A stretch of DNA of 64,000 nucleotides from positions 1-64,000 of the forward strand of contig NZ_BMOY01000010.1 of assembly GCF_014647315.1 (NCBI RefSeq), in the 5' to 3' direction. Origin of the DNA: Paenalicyclobacillus cellulosilyticus (GTDB lineage: Bacteria > Bacillota > Bacilli > Alicyclobacillales > Alicyclobacillaceae). The notes under the pieces are model-generated. The model was not told the DNA's origin. It made no database searches and saw only the letters and a program-made list of their open reading frames with translations. Shown piece after piece: positions 16,234 to 24,861 of this stretch. How positions within the stretch are numbered: position 1 is the first letter of the stretch; the number at the start of each line of letters is the position of its first letter. Made by a program: the position numbers and the translations under genes.

Positions 16234-17625
16234 TCAACCCTCGCAGGGTTCGCGCCAAAGCGAAGTCGTGTCCGCCCCGAACAAGGACAAGGTATCGCCG
16301 ACGAACGACTGCGTCCCGAGAAACAGCACCGCATCCTCCCGGCCAATCCGTTGTTTGGCGACAGCCCACGCCGCCGCCACGTCCGGTGCCGTCGCCACGT
16401 CCGGAAAAAGGCTGCGCGCCTCCGTCAACCAGCCGCGGTCAAACCGCAAGTGCGGGTTGCGCGCCCGCGTGAGCACCACCCAGTCGGCGTGGCCGCAGAG
16501 GGCGGCGAGCACCCCGGCCCCGTCTTTATCGTCGGGCAGCCCCAGCACCGCCCCCACCATGCGCACCTTGCCGGACGCCCGCTTGCGCCGCACCCAGTTG
16601 GCCACCATCTGTGCCGAGCTGCGATGGATGGTACCGTCCACGACCAGAAGCGGCTGCTCGGACAGGACGTGCATCCGCCCGGGCAAGCGCAGATGCCGCA
16701 GGTCGAGACTCCGCGGGAACGGTTCCCCGCCCCGCACGGCGCGCCACACCTGGCGGGCCGCGTCCAGGGCGACGGCGGCGTTGTGCGCCAAACTGGCCAC
16801 ATCCTCGTGCAGGCGCACCACCGCGGCGCCGTCTTCGTCCGCCACCTCGACGAGAAGTTCGTCCGCACGGTCATCCCGCACGATGCGGTGCGTGATACCC
16901 TCCCCCAGCACGCGCAGGCGGGCGCCGCGCGCGGCACAGGCGTCCCGAAGCACTTCCGCCACGACGTCCGCCTGCGGATGGGCGCACACCCATGCGGTCT
17001 CCGGCGTAACCACCCCGGCTTTTTCGATCGCGATGTCGCGCAACGTCGGTCCCAGTTGCTGGACGTGCTCCATGAATACCGGGCCGACGATGGCCCCCTG
17101 ATGCCGCCAGCGGTTGACGTCGTCGTGGAGCGCGCCGCGCCCAAGCTCGACGACGTTGACATCCGTTTTCTCCTCGCGGAACCACAGGCTCGCAATCACC
17201 GCGAGAATCCCCACCGGACCGACGTACTGCAGCGGCGGGACCGGCAGCGCCTCGACCACCGGCCCCACTTCATCCATCCATGCGATGAACCGTTCTTCGG
17301 GCATCACCTGGCCGTTCACCCGAAACCGTTCCATAAAGTCCACCAGGTGCGGCCCGGTGAACAAGCCGACCCGCAGCCCGCACTGCTGCAGGATGGCCGC
17401 CAGCAGGATGGCGTGCGATCCCTTGCCTTTGCTCCCCGTGATGGCCACACTGTACGCGGCGGTGTCCGGGCGGCCGAAATGGTCGAACAGGCGATCTGTC
17501 CATTCCGGGTGCCGGACCTCCCGGTCGTACGTGCGAACAAGGTCCGGTCTGACCCGCTGATACGAAGCGTATACCCTCGCAATGGCGTCGCGAGCCATCC
17601 ACTTGCGCTGTTCAGTCTGTTCCAA
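16234..17625 (-). CDS. FolC-like Mur ligase family protein
   Basis: 463 residues from a TTG at 17623-17625 (GGGGGCG upstream). Three-part Mur-ligase plan: ATP loop GSKGKGS at 64-70 (FolC usually has GTNGKGS), then GLFTGPHLVDFMERFRVNG resembling the FolC folate loop, and VVELGRGALHDDVN in place of the usual EVGLGGRLDATN. The C-terminal domain starts near GRMHVL and has VVDGTIHRSSAQMVAN. It should join an amino acid (Glu in true FolC) to an acceptor carboxylate with ATP. The altered substrate loops suggest an acceptor other than dihydropteroate. Co-directional with the ComA-like gene. Confidence 0.75.
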   Translation of the reverse strand: MEQTEQRKWMARDAIARVYASYQRVRPDLVRTYDREVRHPEWTDRLFDHFGRPDTAAYSVAITGSKGKGSHAILLAAILQQCGLRVGLFTGPHLVDFMERFRVNGQVMPEERFIAWMDEVGPVVEALPVPPLQYVGPVGILAVIASLWFREEKTDVNVVELGRGALHDDVNRWRHQGAIVGPVFMEHVQQLGPTLRDIAIEKAGVVTPETAWVCAHPQADVVAEVLRDACAARGARLRVLGEGITHRIVRDDRADELLVEVADEDGAAVVRLHEDVASLAHNAAVALDAARQVWRAVRGGEPFPRSLDLRHLRLPGRMHVLSEQPLLVVDGTIHRSSAQMVANWVRRKRASGKVRMVGAVLGLPDDKDGAGVLAALCGHADWVVLTRARNPHLRFDRGWLTEARSLFPDVATAPDVAAAWAVAKQRIGREDAVLFLGTQSFVGDTLSLFGADTTSLWREPCEG

Positions 17626-17676
17626 ACTGCACGCCCCCGTTCACACCGATGGCGCCCTCGCCCCAAGTCAGCCAAC

Positions 17677-17706
17677 AGTGTACCACACACGGGTGAAGGC
17701 TGTCAG
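17677..17706 (-). promoter_or_regulatory. Promoter of FolC-like gene
   Basis: Minus strand CTGACA, 18 bases, TACACT. The -35 overlaps the stop codon of the upstream oxidoreductase gene. Confidence 0.45.
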
Positions 17707-18773
17707 AGCCGAACCTCCCCGCGCGCCTCCGAGGAGCGCCGGATGGCATCGAGCATGAACACCACGTCCCGCCCTTGGCGCACGTCGCTGATGGGCGTCT
17801 CCCCCGTGCGGATGCAGTGCAGGAAGTGGTCAATCTGATTCTGATACAGCGGTCCCATGTCGACGGAAGGCACCGTCTCGGTCAACACCTGATGCGCTGT
17901 ACCGTAAACCCGCAGCGGATCGAGAGACACGCCGCCCCGGCGGCCGAACAACTCCAGTTTGAGCGCGTCATCCTGCGGTCCGTTGAGCGCCCAGGACACT
18001 TCCATTTGGATGACGGCCCCGTTCGCCAGCCGGATGAACGCTGCAGCGAAATCCTCGGTGGTATAGACCTCGTTGTCCTGATTGCCTGACGAATGCGCGG
18101 TCCACGTGGAGATGAAGTCGAGGTGATCCGCCCCGATGCCCTGGACCAGATACCCGCTCACCGCTTCCGCGCGCGGCCTGCCCATCAGCCACCACGTCAG
18201 GTCCAGTGCGTGCACGCCGATGTCGAGCAGCGGGCCGCCGTCGGAAATCGATACATCGGTAAACCAACCGCGCGGACTGCCGCGTCGGCGCAAAATGCGC
18301 GTTTTCGCGTAGTAGATGTCACCGAGGTCTCCGGCATCGACGAACCGCTTCAAAACCTGTACATCATTGCGGTACCGGTGGCTCATGCAGACCATCAGGA
18401 CTTTGCCTGTCTGCTCCACCTTCTCCACCAATGCCTCCGCGTCCGCGGGACGGGTGGTCATCGGCTTTTCCAACAGCACATGCACCCCCGCGTCGAGAGC
18501 CGCCAATGCGAGCTGCACGTGGGAGGTGTTGGGCGTGCAGATGCTGACCGCGTCAAGCGCTTCCGCTTGCAACATGCTGTGTATATCCGGATACACCTTG
18601 GGGACTCGACGCCCCGTCTGGGCCGCGAACTTTGCCGCGGTGCGCTCCACACGCGCTGCTTCCACGTCCGCAAACGCGACCACCTCGACATCCTCGCGCG
18701 CCGCATAGCTGGGCAGATGCGCCACCGTGGCAATGGCGCCCACCCCGACGATCCCAATGCGCACTTTGGTCAC
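17703..18773 (-). CDS. Gfo/Idh/MocA family oxidoreductase (1)
   Basis: 356 residues from GTG, with GGAGG eight bases upstream. N-terminal Rossmann fold GIVGVGAIATVAHLP, the family EKP motif in VLLEKPMTT, and the catalytic Asp/His region GGPLLDIGVHALDLTWWL. Family members are NAD(P)-dependent sugar or cyclitol dehydrogenases acting on a ring hydroxyl. Last gene of a four-gene leftward run (Gfo-SPI-Gfo-Gfo). The presence of several paralogues with TIM-barrel isomerase-like partners suggests reversible oxidation of sugars at a ring carbon. Substrate unknown. Confidence 0.88.
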   Translation of the reverse strand: MTKVRIGIVGVGAIATVAHLPSYAAREDVEVVAFADVEAARVERTAAKFAAQTGRRVPKVYPDIHSMLQAEALDAVSICTPNTSHVQLALAALDAGVHVLLEKPMTTRPADAEALVEKVEQTGKVLMVCMSHRYRNDVQVLKRFVDAGDLGDIYYAKTRILRRRGSPRGWFTDVSISDGGPLLDIGVHALDLTWWLMGRPRAEAVSGYLVQGIGADHLDFISTWTAHSSGNQDNEVYTTEDFAAAFIRLANGAVIQMEVSWALNGPQDDALKLELFGRRGGVSLDPLRVYGTAHQVLTETVPSVDMGPLYQNQIDHFLHCIRTGETPISDVRQGRDVVFMLDAIRRSSEARGEVRL

Positions 18774-18803
18774 CTGCGTTTCCTCCTTTTCTCTATCTTT
18801 TCT

Positions 18804-19775
18804 CTATTCGATATCCTCCGGCACCACGGGTTGGCCGCTGCGCGCAGAAGCGTTGGCCGCCAAGGTCAATGCGAGCGTCCGGGCCGCATCCACATACGGC
18901 GAACGGATAAGGCTGGCGTCGCCCGTCGCGACAGCCTGCAGAAATGCTTTGTCCTGCCGCGCGTAGAAGTCTTCTCCGGCAGGCACCACTTCCCTGCCCG
19001 CGGATGTGATGAGCACTGCACCGTCCATGTCAATCCGCAAGCGGAAATGACGGCCGAATACCTCCACCCCTGCCGCATGATCCACTTGCGTAAACGTCGT
19101 GGTCAACGCCCCGACGGCACCGGAAGCGAAACGCACATTCACACACCCGACATCGTAGATGTCGAGATCGGCGACGTCTCTCGATGCCACGAGGGCCATC
19201 TCCGCGTGCACCCGCGTCACTTCCTCGGCCAAATAACGCATCAAGTCCGCGATATGCGTGCTCTGTTCGACCAATTGGCCCCCGGATAAATCCATCCTGC
19301 GCCACCAGGGGGTGGGGACGAACGACGTGTGGTAAAAGCCGACGACCATGGCGATCTCTTTGTCCGCCAAATACGACTTCGCCCATTCGACAGGTTCGTG
19401 GTAGCGAAGGCAATACCCGGCCGCCGCCAACACGCCTGACACTTGGATGACCTCAGCCTTGTGCCGGACAGCATCCATATCCAATCCGAGCGGCTTTTCG
19501 ACAAACAGATGAACGCCTCTGCGCGCGGCCATCTCTTCCATTTCACCGTGGGCAAACGGCGGCACACACAGAAATACCGCGTCCAGCCTCTCCGCCGCCA
19601 ACATCCGCCCATAATCCGTATACTTGGCTGCACCCACGCGCGCCGCCGCTTCGGCAGCCACCGGTTCCGCCACGTCGCACACGGCCACGACTTCCGCCAG
19701 GCCGGATGCCGCAATGCGATCCAGATGCACCCTGCCGATGCCGCCAGCACCGACGACCCCGATGCGCAAGCTCAT
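18804..19775 (-). CDS. Gfo/Idh/MocA family oxidoreductase (2)
   Basis: 323 residues; ATG at 19773-19775 preceded by GGAGGCGAGG; 28 bases before the next gene. Rossmann loop GVVGAGGIGRVHLDRI, EKP in LFVEKPLGL, substrate-domain motif SGGQLVEQSTHIADLMRY and a Cys/Val-rich core GCVNVRFASGAVG. The GGQLVEQ(S/G)TH form differs from the GGPLLDIG form of its neighbour, so the two paralogues probably act on different substrates or in opposite directions. Confidence 0.88.
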   Translation of the reverse strand: MSLRIGVVGAGGIGRVHLDRIAASGLAEVVAVCDVAEPVAAEAAARVGAAKYTDYGRMLAAERLDAVFLCVPPFAHGEMEEMAARRGVHLFVEKPLGLDMDAVRHKAEVIQVSGVLAAAGYCLRYHEPVEWAKSYLADKEIAMVVGFYHTSFVPTPWWRRMDLSGGQLVEQSTHIADLMRYLAEEVTRVHAEMALVASRDVADLDIYDVGCVNVRFASGAVGALTTTFTQVDHAAGVEVFGRHFRLRIDMDGAVLITSAGREVVPAGEDFYARQDKAFLQAVATGDASLIRSPYVDAARTLALTLAANASARSGQPVVPEDIE

Positions 19776-19821
19776 CCTCGCCTCGCCTCCTGCCAAGATG
19801 GTATGAACATTCCATCATCAT

Positions 19822-20643
19822 TCAGATTCGGAATATCCTGCGCAGATGGCGGGCCGTATCCTCAATCAGGGCCGCCGGATCCGAGGCGTATGGCACAAGT
19901 TCCGCAGTTACATAATCGTCATAACCCACTTCCGCGAGCGCCGTGCGGACGGCCGGCCAGTCGACGTCCCCCGCGAACAGGGGTACAAACCCGTGGATGG
20001 TGCCGACCTGGGTTTTGAAATCCTTGACATGCACCTTGATGATGCGTTTCCCGAGCGTGCGGATCCACTGTTCCGGAAAGCCGAAGGCGAGGACGTTGCC
20101 GACGTCGAAATACGCCCCCACATACGTGCTGCCGAACTCATCGATGTAACGAGCCATCTCCAGCGGGGACAATAGAAATTTATTCCATACATTCTCAATC
20201 CCGATGCGCACCCCGAGCCGTTCCGCCACTGGAACCAGTTCGGCGATGGCCGCCTGGCTGCGGGCATAACACGCTTCATACGAGACGTCCCGGTTCACCA
20301 CGCCGGGGACGACGAGGATGGTATCCATCTCCATCTCATGTGCCAGTTCGAGTTGCCGGCGCACGACGTCCTGGCCGCGGGCCCGGACGTCAGGATGGGG
20401 ATCCGAAAGCGGCGTCGACCACAGCAAGCCGGTGGACAGGCTCTTGAGTTCCAAGCCTGCCGCTTCCGCTTCACGACGGATGGCCCGCGCCGCGCTCGCG
20501 CTCGTCTCCAGCGTCAACCCCACCCCGCCGGCCGCATCCAGGTTCAACTCCACACCATCGAGCCCGGCCGCCGCGCACTGGGCAAACACGTCCGCAAGCG
20601 GCGTGCCATCCGGAAAACACCATTGATTCACCGCGATTTTCAC
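19822..20643 (-). CDS. Sugar phosphate isomerase/epimerase-like TIM barrel (1)
   Basis: 273 residues from GTG. Xylose-isomerase-like/AP-endonuclease-2 barrel with its metal ligands in order: IGIENVWNKF (Glu), GAYFDVGNVLAFG (Asp), KVHVKDFK (His/Asp) and VTAELVPYA (Glu). Closest by feel to ketose 3-epimerases and the hydroxypyruvate-isomerase type. In recently described pathways such barrels also cleave 3-keto-glycosides produced by Gfo/Idh enzymes; the gene order here (Gfo-SPI-Gfo-Gfo) fits that idea. Substrate not determinable. Confidence 0.85.
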   Translation of the reverse strand: MKIAVNQWCFPDGTPLADVFAQCAAAGLDGVELNLDAAGGVGLTLETSASAARAIRREAEAAGLELKSLSTGLLWSTPLSDPHPDVRARGQDVVRRQLELAHEMEMDTILVVPGVVNRDVSYEACYARSQAAIAELVPVAERLGVRIGIENVWNKFLLSPLEMARYIDEFGSTYVGAYFDVGNVLAFGFPEQWIRTLGKRIIKVHVKDFKTQVGTIHGFVPLFAGDVDWPAVRTALAEVGYDDYVTAELVPYASDPAALIEDTARHLRRIFRI

Positions 20644-20697
20644 CGCAATCCCCCCTCGCGGGCCTGCGAGGCTGTGGCAAGGTGACGCGAACAGCTT

Positions 20698-21822
20698 TCA
20701 GCCTCGCAGACGTGCGCGCAAGTCGTCCCCAGGGCCAGGCTCGGGGAGGGCGGCCGGACGGTCACACCGGCTCTGCAACGTGTAGTGCCGGCCTTCTGCG
20801 GACGAGAGGTGGAACCCGTGCATGGCCTCGAGCACGTGGTATCCCACCGCACCGTGGCAGCGGTGTTCCCGCCCTGTCAAGATGGCGCACGCCATCTCGG
20901 CCACGCCCACACCGCGGCAGTTTTCCGTGAAGCCGTGTGTGAGCGGCACCTCCTGCCATCGGTCCTCTCCGCGGCGGCGAAGACGGACCGGGCCCCCGAA
21001 CGTGTTCGGGTCGGGGACGCTGATGGTCCCTTCGGTTCCATAGATCTCAATGAACGGCAATTGCGCGAACCAGACGTCGAAGCTGGTGATGATGGTGCCC
21101 ACCGCGCCCCCTGCGAAGTCGATCACGCCGGCAATATGGGTCGGCGTCTCGACCCGGATGGTCTGTCCGAACTTGGGCTGGCTGGTGATGGTGCGCTCCG
21201 GAAACGTGATCTGTGCAGAACCGGTCACCCGCCGCATGGGCCCGATGAGCGTCACCAACGCCGTGAGATAATACGGACCCATGTCAAACATGGGCCCGCC
21301 GCCCACCTGGTAATAAAACTCAGGATTGGGATGCCAACTCTCATGCCCGTGCGACATCATGAACGCCACCGCGGCGACCGGACGGCCAATCAACCCGTCA
21401 TCTATCAGTTTGCGGCAGGTCTGAATCCCGCCGCCGAGCACGGTATCCGGCGCAGTTCCCACGCGCAGCCCCTTTTCGGCAGCAAGCGCGAGGATGTGCC
21501 GGCCATCCTCGAGGCTCACCGCCAACGGCTTTTCCACGTACACGTGCTTGCCTGCCGCGAGCGCCGCAAGGCACACCTCGGCGTGCGCCTGCGGCACCGT
21601 AAGATTGACCACCAATTGGATCTCGTCGTCCCGCAGCAGTTCTTCCACTGTGCACGCCTTCGGAATGCCGAATTCCGCCGCCCGTGCCCGCGCCCGCGCC
21701 TCATCGATGTCTGCGCACGCCACCACGTCCACGACGTCGTACGACCGCAGGTTTCTGAGGTAGACAGCGCTGATGTTGCCACAACCCACGACGCCGACCT
21801 TGATGGTTTCTCTTGGTGTCAC
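20698..21822 (-). CDS. Gfo/Idh/MocA family oxidoreductase (3)
   Basis: 374 residues from GTG, with GGAG eight bases upstream. Rossmann loop [18 protein letters not shown] in [14 protein letters not shown], and [21 protein letters not shown] as the catalytic helix, in which the usual His is replaced by Tyr in DMGPYY. This variant is typical of a subgroup annotated as glycoside or glucose-fructose oxidoreductase-like. First gene after a 110-base gap that carries an 18-bp palindrome (21861-21878). Confidence 0.87.
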   Translation of the reverse strand: MTPRETIKVGVVGCGNISAVYLRNLRSYDVVDVVACADIDEARARARAAEFGIPKACTVEELLRDDEIQLVVNLTVPQAHAEVCLAALAAGKHVYVEKPLAVSLEDGRHILALAAEKGLRVGTAPDTVLGGGIQTCRKLIDDGLIGRPVAAVAFMMSHGHESWHPNPEFYYQVGGGPMFDMGPYYLTALVTLIGPMRRVTGSAQITFPERTITSQPKFGQTIRVETPTHIAGVIDFAGGAVGTIITSFDVWFAQLPFIEIYGTEGTISVPDPNTFGGPVRLRRRGEDRWQEVPLTHGFTENCRGVGVAEMACAILTGREHRCHGAVGYHVLEAMHGFHLSSAEGRHYTLQSRCDRPAALPEPGPGDDLRARLRG

Positions 21823-21860
21823 TTTGAAAACTCCTTATCCGCGATGACTTGGGGTGGTTG

Positions 21861-21878
21861 AAGCGAACGTTCACGCTT
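21861..21878. promoter_or_regulatory. Palindromic operator candidate
   Basis: AAGCGAACGTTCACGCTT: a GAACGTTC core with AAGC/GCTT flanks (one base offset) in the gap between the ThuA-like gene and Gfo (3). It looks like a dimer-binding site for a LacI- or similar repressor. No regulator gene adjoins. Confidence 0.35.
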
Positions 21879-21932
21879 TTTCCTGAACCGAGGCAATCCT
21901 GTCCCGCTTGGCGGTGACAGACGCTTGGACCT

Positions 21933-22574
21933 TCACCGGGCGCGCGCGGCCCATACCATGCCTCGGCGCATCAACGTCAGAACCGGCGGCATGCGGACGA
22001 TGTCCGCCTGGTGGCCCAAAGAGCAGTAAAACACCTTCCCCTCGCCGTACGTCTTGGTCCAGGCCACCGGCATCTTCACACCGTCGAAATCCGTCGTGGC
22101 CAACACGTGAATGGCCGGATCGATATGCATATAGTACTTCTCCGATGTGACGGTAAAATCGTCGAGGCCCGAGGTGATGGGATGCGCGCGGTCTTCGATG
22201 TGGACCGTGTAGGTGACGCCGTCACCGCCCGGATGGGCCACCCACTGACCACCGACCATGTACTGGTACTCCGGCTCGTTGCGGAACGCATCCCCCATGC
22301 CGCCGTGACACCCGGCCACGCCGGTGCCGCGGCGCACGGCTTCCAGAAACGGATTGAGCTGTTCCGGCCGGATGGTCCCCATCGTCCAGATGGGGACGAT
22401 GAGGTCCATCTGCCGCACCCGCTCCGCATCGAGAAAGCAATCGAGGGTATCGTAAACCTCGACGTCGAACTGCTCCTCCCGGAGCAGTCCGGCGAGGATT
22501 TCCGCCACTTCCGCCGGTTGGTGACCTTGCCAACCTCCTTGGACAATCAGCGCCCGTCTGCGGCTTACGCCCAC
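21933..22574 (-). CDS. ThuA-like protein
   Basis: 213 residues, from GTG at 22572-22574 (TTG at 22577 also possible); it overlaps the end of the preceding gene. Class-I-glutamine-amidotransferase-like fold: RALIVQGGWQGHQP at the start, IVPIWTMGTI, VAGCHGGMGDAF with a Cys at the nucleophile elbow, GGQWVAHPGG and MPVAWTKTYGEGKVFYCSLGH. ThuA proteins accompany trehalose/disaccharide utilisation genes that work through 3-keto sugars, always near Gfo/Idh and SPI genes as here. Exact reaction unknown. Confidence 0.85.
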   Translation of the reverse strand: MGVSRRRALIVQGGWQGHQPAEVAEILAGLLREEQFDVEVYDTLDCFLDAERVRQMDLIVPIWTMGTIRPEQLNPFLEAVRRGTGVAGCHGGMGDAFRNEPEYQYMVGGQWVAHPGGDGVTYTVHIEDRAHPITSGLDDFTVTSEKYYMHIDPAIHVLATTDFDGVKMPVAWTKTYGEGKVFYCSLGHQADIVRMPPVLTLMRRGMVWAARAR

Positions 22575-23533
22575 CAAATTTCACCCACTCGCTCTTTGAT
22601 CAACTGATCCTTGAGGAAGCGGACCGCCTTCTGGAAGCCCTCCTCGACCGACATCAGGCTGTCCTCGTGCTCAATGCTGATGACGCCGTCGTAGCCGACG
22701 AGTTGCAGGGTGCTGATGATCCGGCGCCATGTCTCCTCGCCGTGGCCGTAGCCCACCGTCCGGAAGATCCATGACCGGTGGAGCTCATCGCGGTAGCTCT
22801 TCGTGTCGAGCACGCCGTTGACCGCGGTGTTCTGCGGATCGATGGCGGTGTCCTTGGCATGGAAGTGGTACAGCGCCCCCGCCTTCGCCAGATCCTTCAA
22901 GCAGGCGACCGGATCCATACCTTGCCAGAAGAGGTGGCTCGGGTCGAAGTTGACCCCGATGTTGTCCCCGCACGCCTCGCGCAGGCGCAGCATCGTCTCC
23001 GAGTTGTAGACGACAAAGCCCGGATGGGATTCGATGGCCACCCGTACGCCATGCGCCTTGAGGAACTTATCCTGCTCCCGCCAATACGGAATGACCTTTT
23101 CTTCCCACTGCCACTTGAGGACGTGGAGGAAGTCCTCCGGCCACGGGCACGTCACCCAAGCCGGGTTCTGCGAGTGCTCCGACTCTCCCGGGCAACCGGA
23201 AAAGGTGATGACGGTCTTCACGCCAAGCCGCTCCGCCAACAAGACGGCGTTCACAAAATCCTCGTGGAAGCGGCGCGCAATTTCTTTGTTGGGATGCAAC
23301 GGATTCCCATGGCAGCTGAGGGCGCTGATCTCCAGGTTCCGCTGCTCGACGGCCTTCCGGAACGCCTTGAGCTTGCTCTCGTCCGCCAGGAGCTCTTCCG
23401 GATTGCAGTGCGCCTTTCCGGGATACCCGCCGCAGCCTATCTCCACCGCTTCGAGGCCGCTCGCGGCAATGTAGTCCAACGCTTCCTCCAGCGGTTTTTG
23501 ACCGAACAGTACCGTGAACACGCCCAGTTTCAC
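22565..23533 (-). CDS. Sugar phosphate isomerase/epimerase-like TIM barrel (2)
   Basis: 322 residues; GTG at 23531-23533 follows AAGGAG by 10 bases; 20 bases after Gfo (4). Begins VKLGVFTVLFGQKPLEEALD. Metal-site residues: VAIESHPGF (Glu), GVNFDPSHLFWQG (Asp, His), YHFHAKDTA (His, Asp) and VISIEHEDSL (Glu). The Cys/Gly-rich loop EIGCGGYPGKAHCN is typical of the large subgroup always paired with a Gfo/Idh gene. Probably isomerises, epimerises or cleaves the keto-sugar made by its neighbour. Confidence 0.87.
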   Translation of the reverse strand: MKLGVFTVLFGQKPLEEALDYIAASGLEAVEIGCGGYPGKAHCNPEELLADESKLKAFRKAVEQRNLEISALSCHGNPLHPNKEIARRFHEDFVNAVLLAERLGVKTVITFSGCPGESEHSQNPAWVTCPWPEDFLHVLKWQWEEKVIPYWREQDKFLKAHGVRVAIESHPGFVVYNSETMLRLREACGDNIGVNFDPSHLFWQGMDPVACLKDLAKAGALYHFHAKDTAIDPQNTAVNGVLDTKSYRDELHRSWIFRTVGYGHGEETWRRIISTLQLVGYDGVISIEHEDSLMSVEEGFQKAVRFLKDQLIKERVGEIWWA

Positions 23534-23553
23534 TGTGCATCCGCTCCTTGTGG

Positions 23554-24711
23554 TCAAATCTCAACCTTCACCCAGGCCCGCTCCGCGATGGAGCGCTCCA
23601 CCGCCTCCAGCACCGCCTGGCAGCGCAGCCCGTCTTCAAAGTTGGGCACCGGTTGCCGCCCGTCGCGCAGCGCCGCGAGCAACTCCACCACCTCATGGAC
23701 GATGGTGTGCTCGTAGCCGAGGCCGTGACCGGCCGGCCACCAGCGGTCGGCAAACGCGTGCGGCGGATCGGTGGCCAGGATGCGCCGAAAGCCCTGCACG
23801 TCGGCGTCGTCGTCGCGGAAGAACACCTCGAGTTCGTTCATCCGCTCGAAGTCGAAGCGGACGCTGCCCTTGCTGCCGTTGATCTCGAACGCGTGGGTGC
23901 AGCGGTGGCCCGGCGCAAACCGCGTCGCCTCAAACGTGCCGATGGCGCCGTTGGCGAACCGCGCCAAAAAGACCGTCGCGTCGTCGACCGTGACCTCGCC
24001 GTACTCGCCGGACGCCTCACCGCTGGCCGAAAGTCCGGTCATTTCCGCCGCGAGCGGCCGCCGCTTGATGAACGTTTCCGCGAGGCCGACGACCTCCGAA
24101 ATCTCGCCCACCAAAAAGCGCGCCATGTCGATCACGTGCGCCCCCAAGTCACCGAGCGCCCCGGACCCTGCCACCTCCTTGCGCAACCGCCACACCAGCG
24201 GAAATTCCGGATCTACAATCCAATCCTGCAAGAACCAACCACGGAAGTGGTAAATGGTGCCAAGGCGGCCACTGGCGATGAGCGACTTCGCCAATTGGAC
24301 GGCGGGCGCGAACCGGTAGTTGAAACCAATCATGTGCACGACGCCCGCTTCCTGCACCGCCGCCAACATCTCGCGGGCGTGTTGAAGCGTGAGCGCCAAT
24401 GGTTTTTCGCAAAACACGTGTTTTTTGTGGCGCGCCGCCGCAAGGACGATTTCATGGTGCACGTCACTGGGGGCGGAGATGTCAATCAAGTCGACGTCGT
24501 CGCGCGCCACCACCTCGCGCCAATCGGTCACGGCGTGCGCCCAGCCGAACTGCTGGCGCGCCTTTTCCACGTCGGAAGCGTCCCGGCCGCAGATCACCTG
24601 CTTCACCGGCTTCGGCACGTCCGGGAAGAACAGCGGGATGTCGTGATAGGCATGGCTGTGGGCTTTGCCCATGAACTTGTACCCGATGATGCCGACACGG
24701 ACTTCCTGCAT
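23554..24711 (-). CDS. Gfo/Idh/MocA family oxidoreductase (4)
   Basis: 385 residues, ATG at 24709-24711 with AAAGGAG upstream. Rossmann loop GIIGYKFMGKAHSHAYH, EKP in VFCEKPLALTLQ, and catalytic helix GSGALGDLGAHVIDMARFLVG with Asp and His. GYKFMGKAHS is characteristic of a subgroup seen with SPI and ThuA genes. First gene of the Gfo-SPI-ThuA unit, which has a promoter at 24781-24809 overlapped by a cre-like site. Confidence 0.9.
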   Translation of the reverse strand: MQEVRVGIIGYKFMGKAHSHAYHDIPLFFPDVPKPVKQVICGRDASDVEKARQQFGWAHAVTDWREVVARDDVDLIDISAPSDVHHEIVLAAARHKKHVFCEKPLALTLQHAREMLAAVQEAGVVHMIGFNYRFAPAVQLAKSLIASGRLGTIYHFRGWFLQDWIVDPEFPLVWRLRKEVAGSGALGDLGAHVIDMARFLVGEISEVVGLAETFIKRRPLAAEMTGLSASGEASGEYGEVTVDDATVFLARFANGAIGTFEATRFAPGHRCTHAFEINGSKGSVRFDFERMNELEVFFRDDDADVQGFRRILATDPPHAFADRWWPAGHGLGYEHTIVHEVVELLAALRDGRQPVPNFEDGLRCQAVLEAVERSIAERAWVKVEI

Positions 24712-24780
24712 TCGCCTCACACTCCTTTGCGACGGTTTCCTATGGCCACCGCTGTGCAAGACTTGGTTCGCCCCATGACC

Positions 24781-24809
24781 ATTCTAAAATATCCGATCCC
24801 GTTTGAAAA
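24781..24809 (-). promoter_or_regulatory. Promoter of Gfo-SPI-ThuA unit with imperfect cre-like site
   Basis: Minus strand TTTTCA, 17 bases, TAGAAT. A partial catabolite-responsive element (TGAAAACGCTTGA at about 24804-24816) covers the -35, so CcpA repression is plausible but the right half of the site matches poorly. Confidence 0.4.
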
Positions 24810-24820
24810 CGCTTGATTGA

Positions 24821-24849
24821 AACAAACAGCCCGGGCATTCCGCCCGGGC
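24821..24849 (-). terminator. Rho-independent terminator of arabinose-type operon
   Basis: GCCCGGGC, 5-base loop, GCCCGGGC, then TGTTTGTTTC on the minus strand, 13 bases after the stop of the M24-like gene. Confidence 0.7.
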
Positions 24850-24861
24850 CGCGTGCCCTGT

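Noticed and set aside
24804-24816. cre site at the Gfo-SPI-ThuA promoter as a firm call
   Set aside because: Only the left half TGAAAACG matches well; the right half deviates. It is kept as a remark on the promoter rather than a separate feature.
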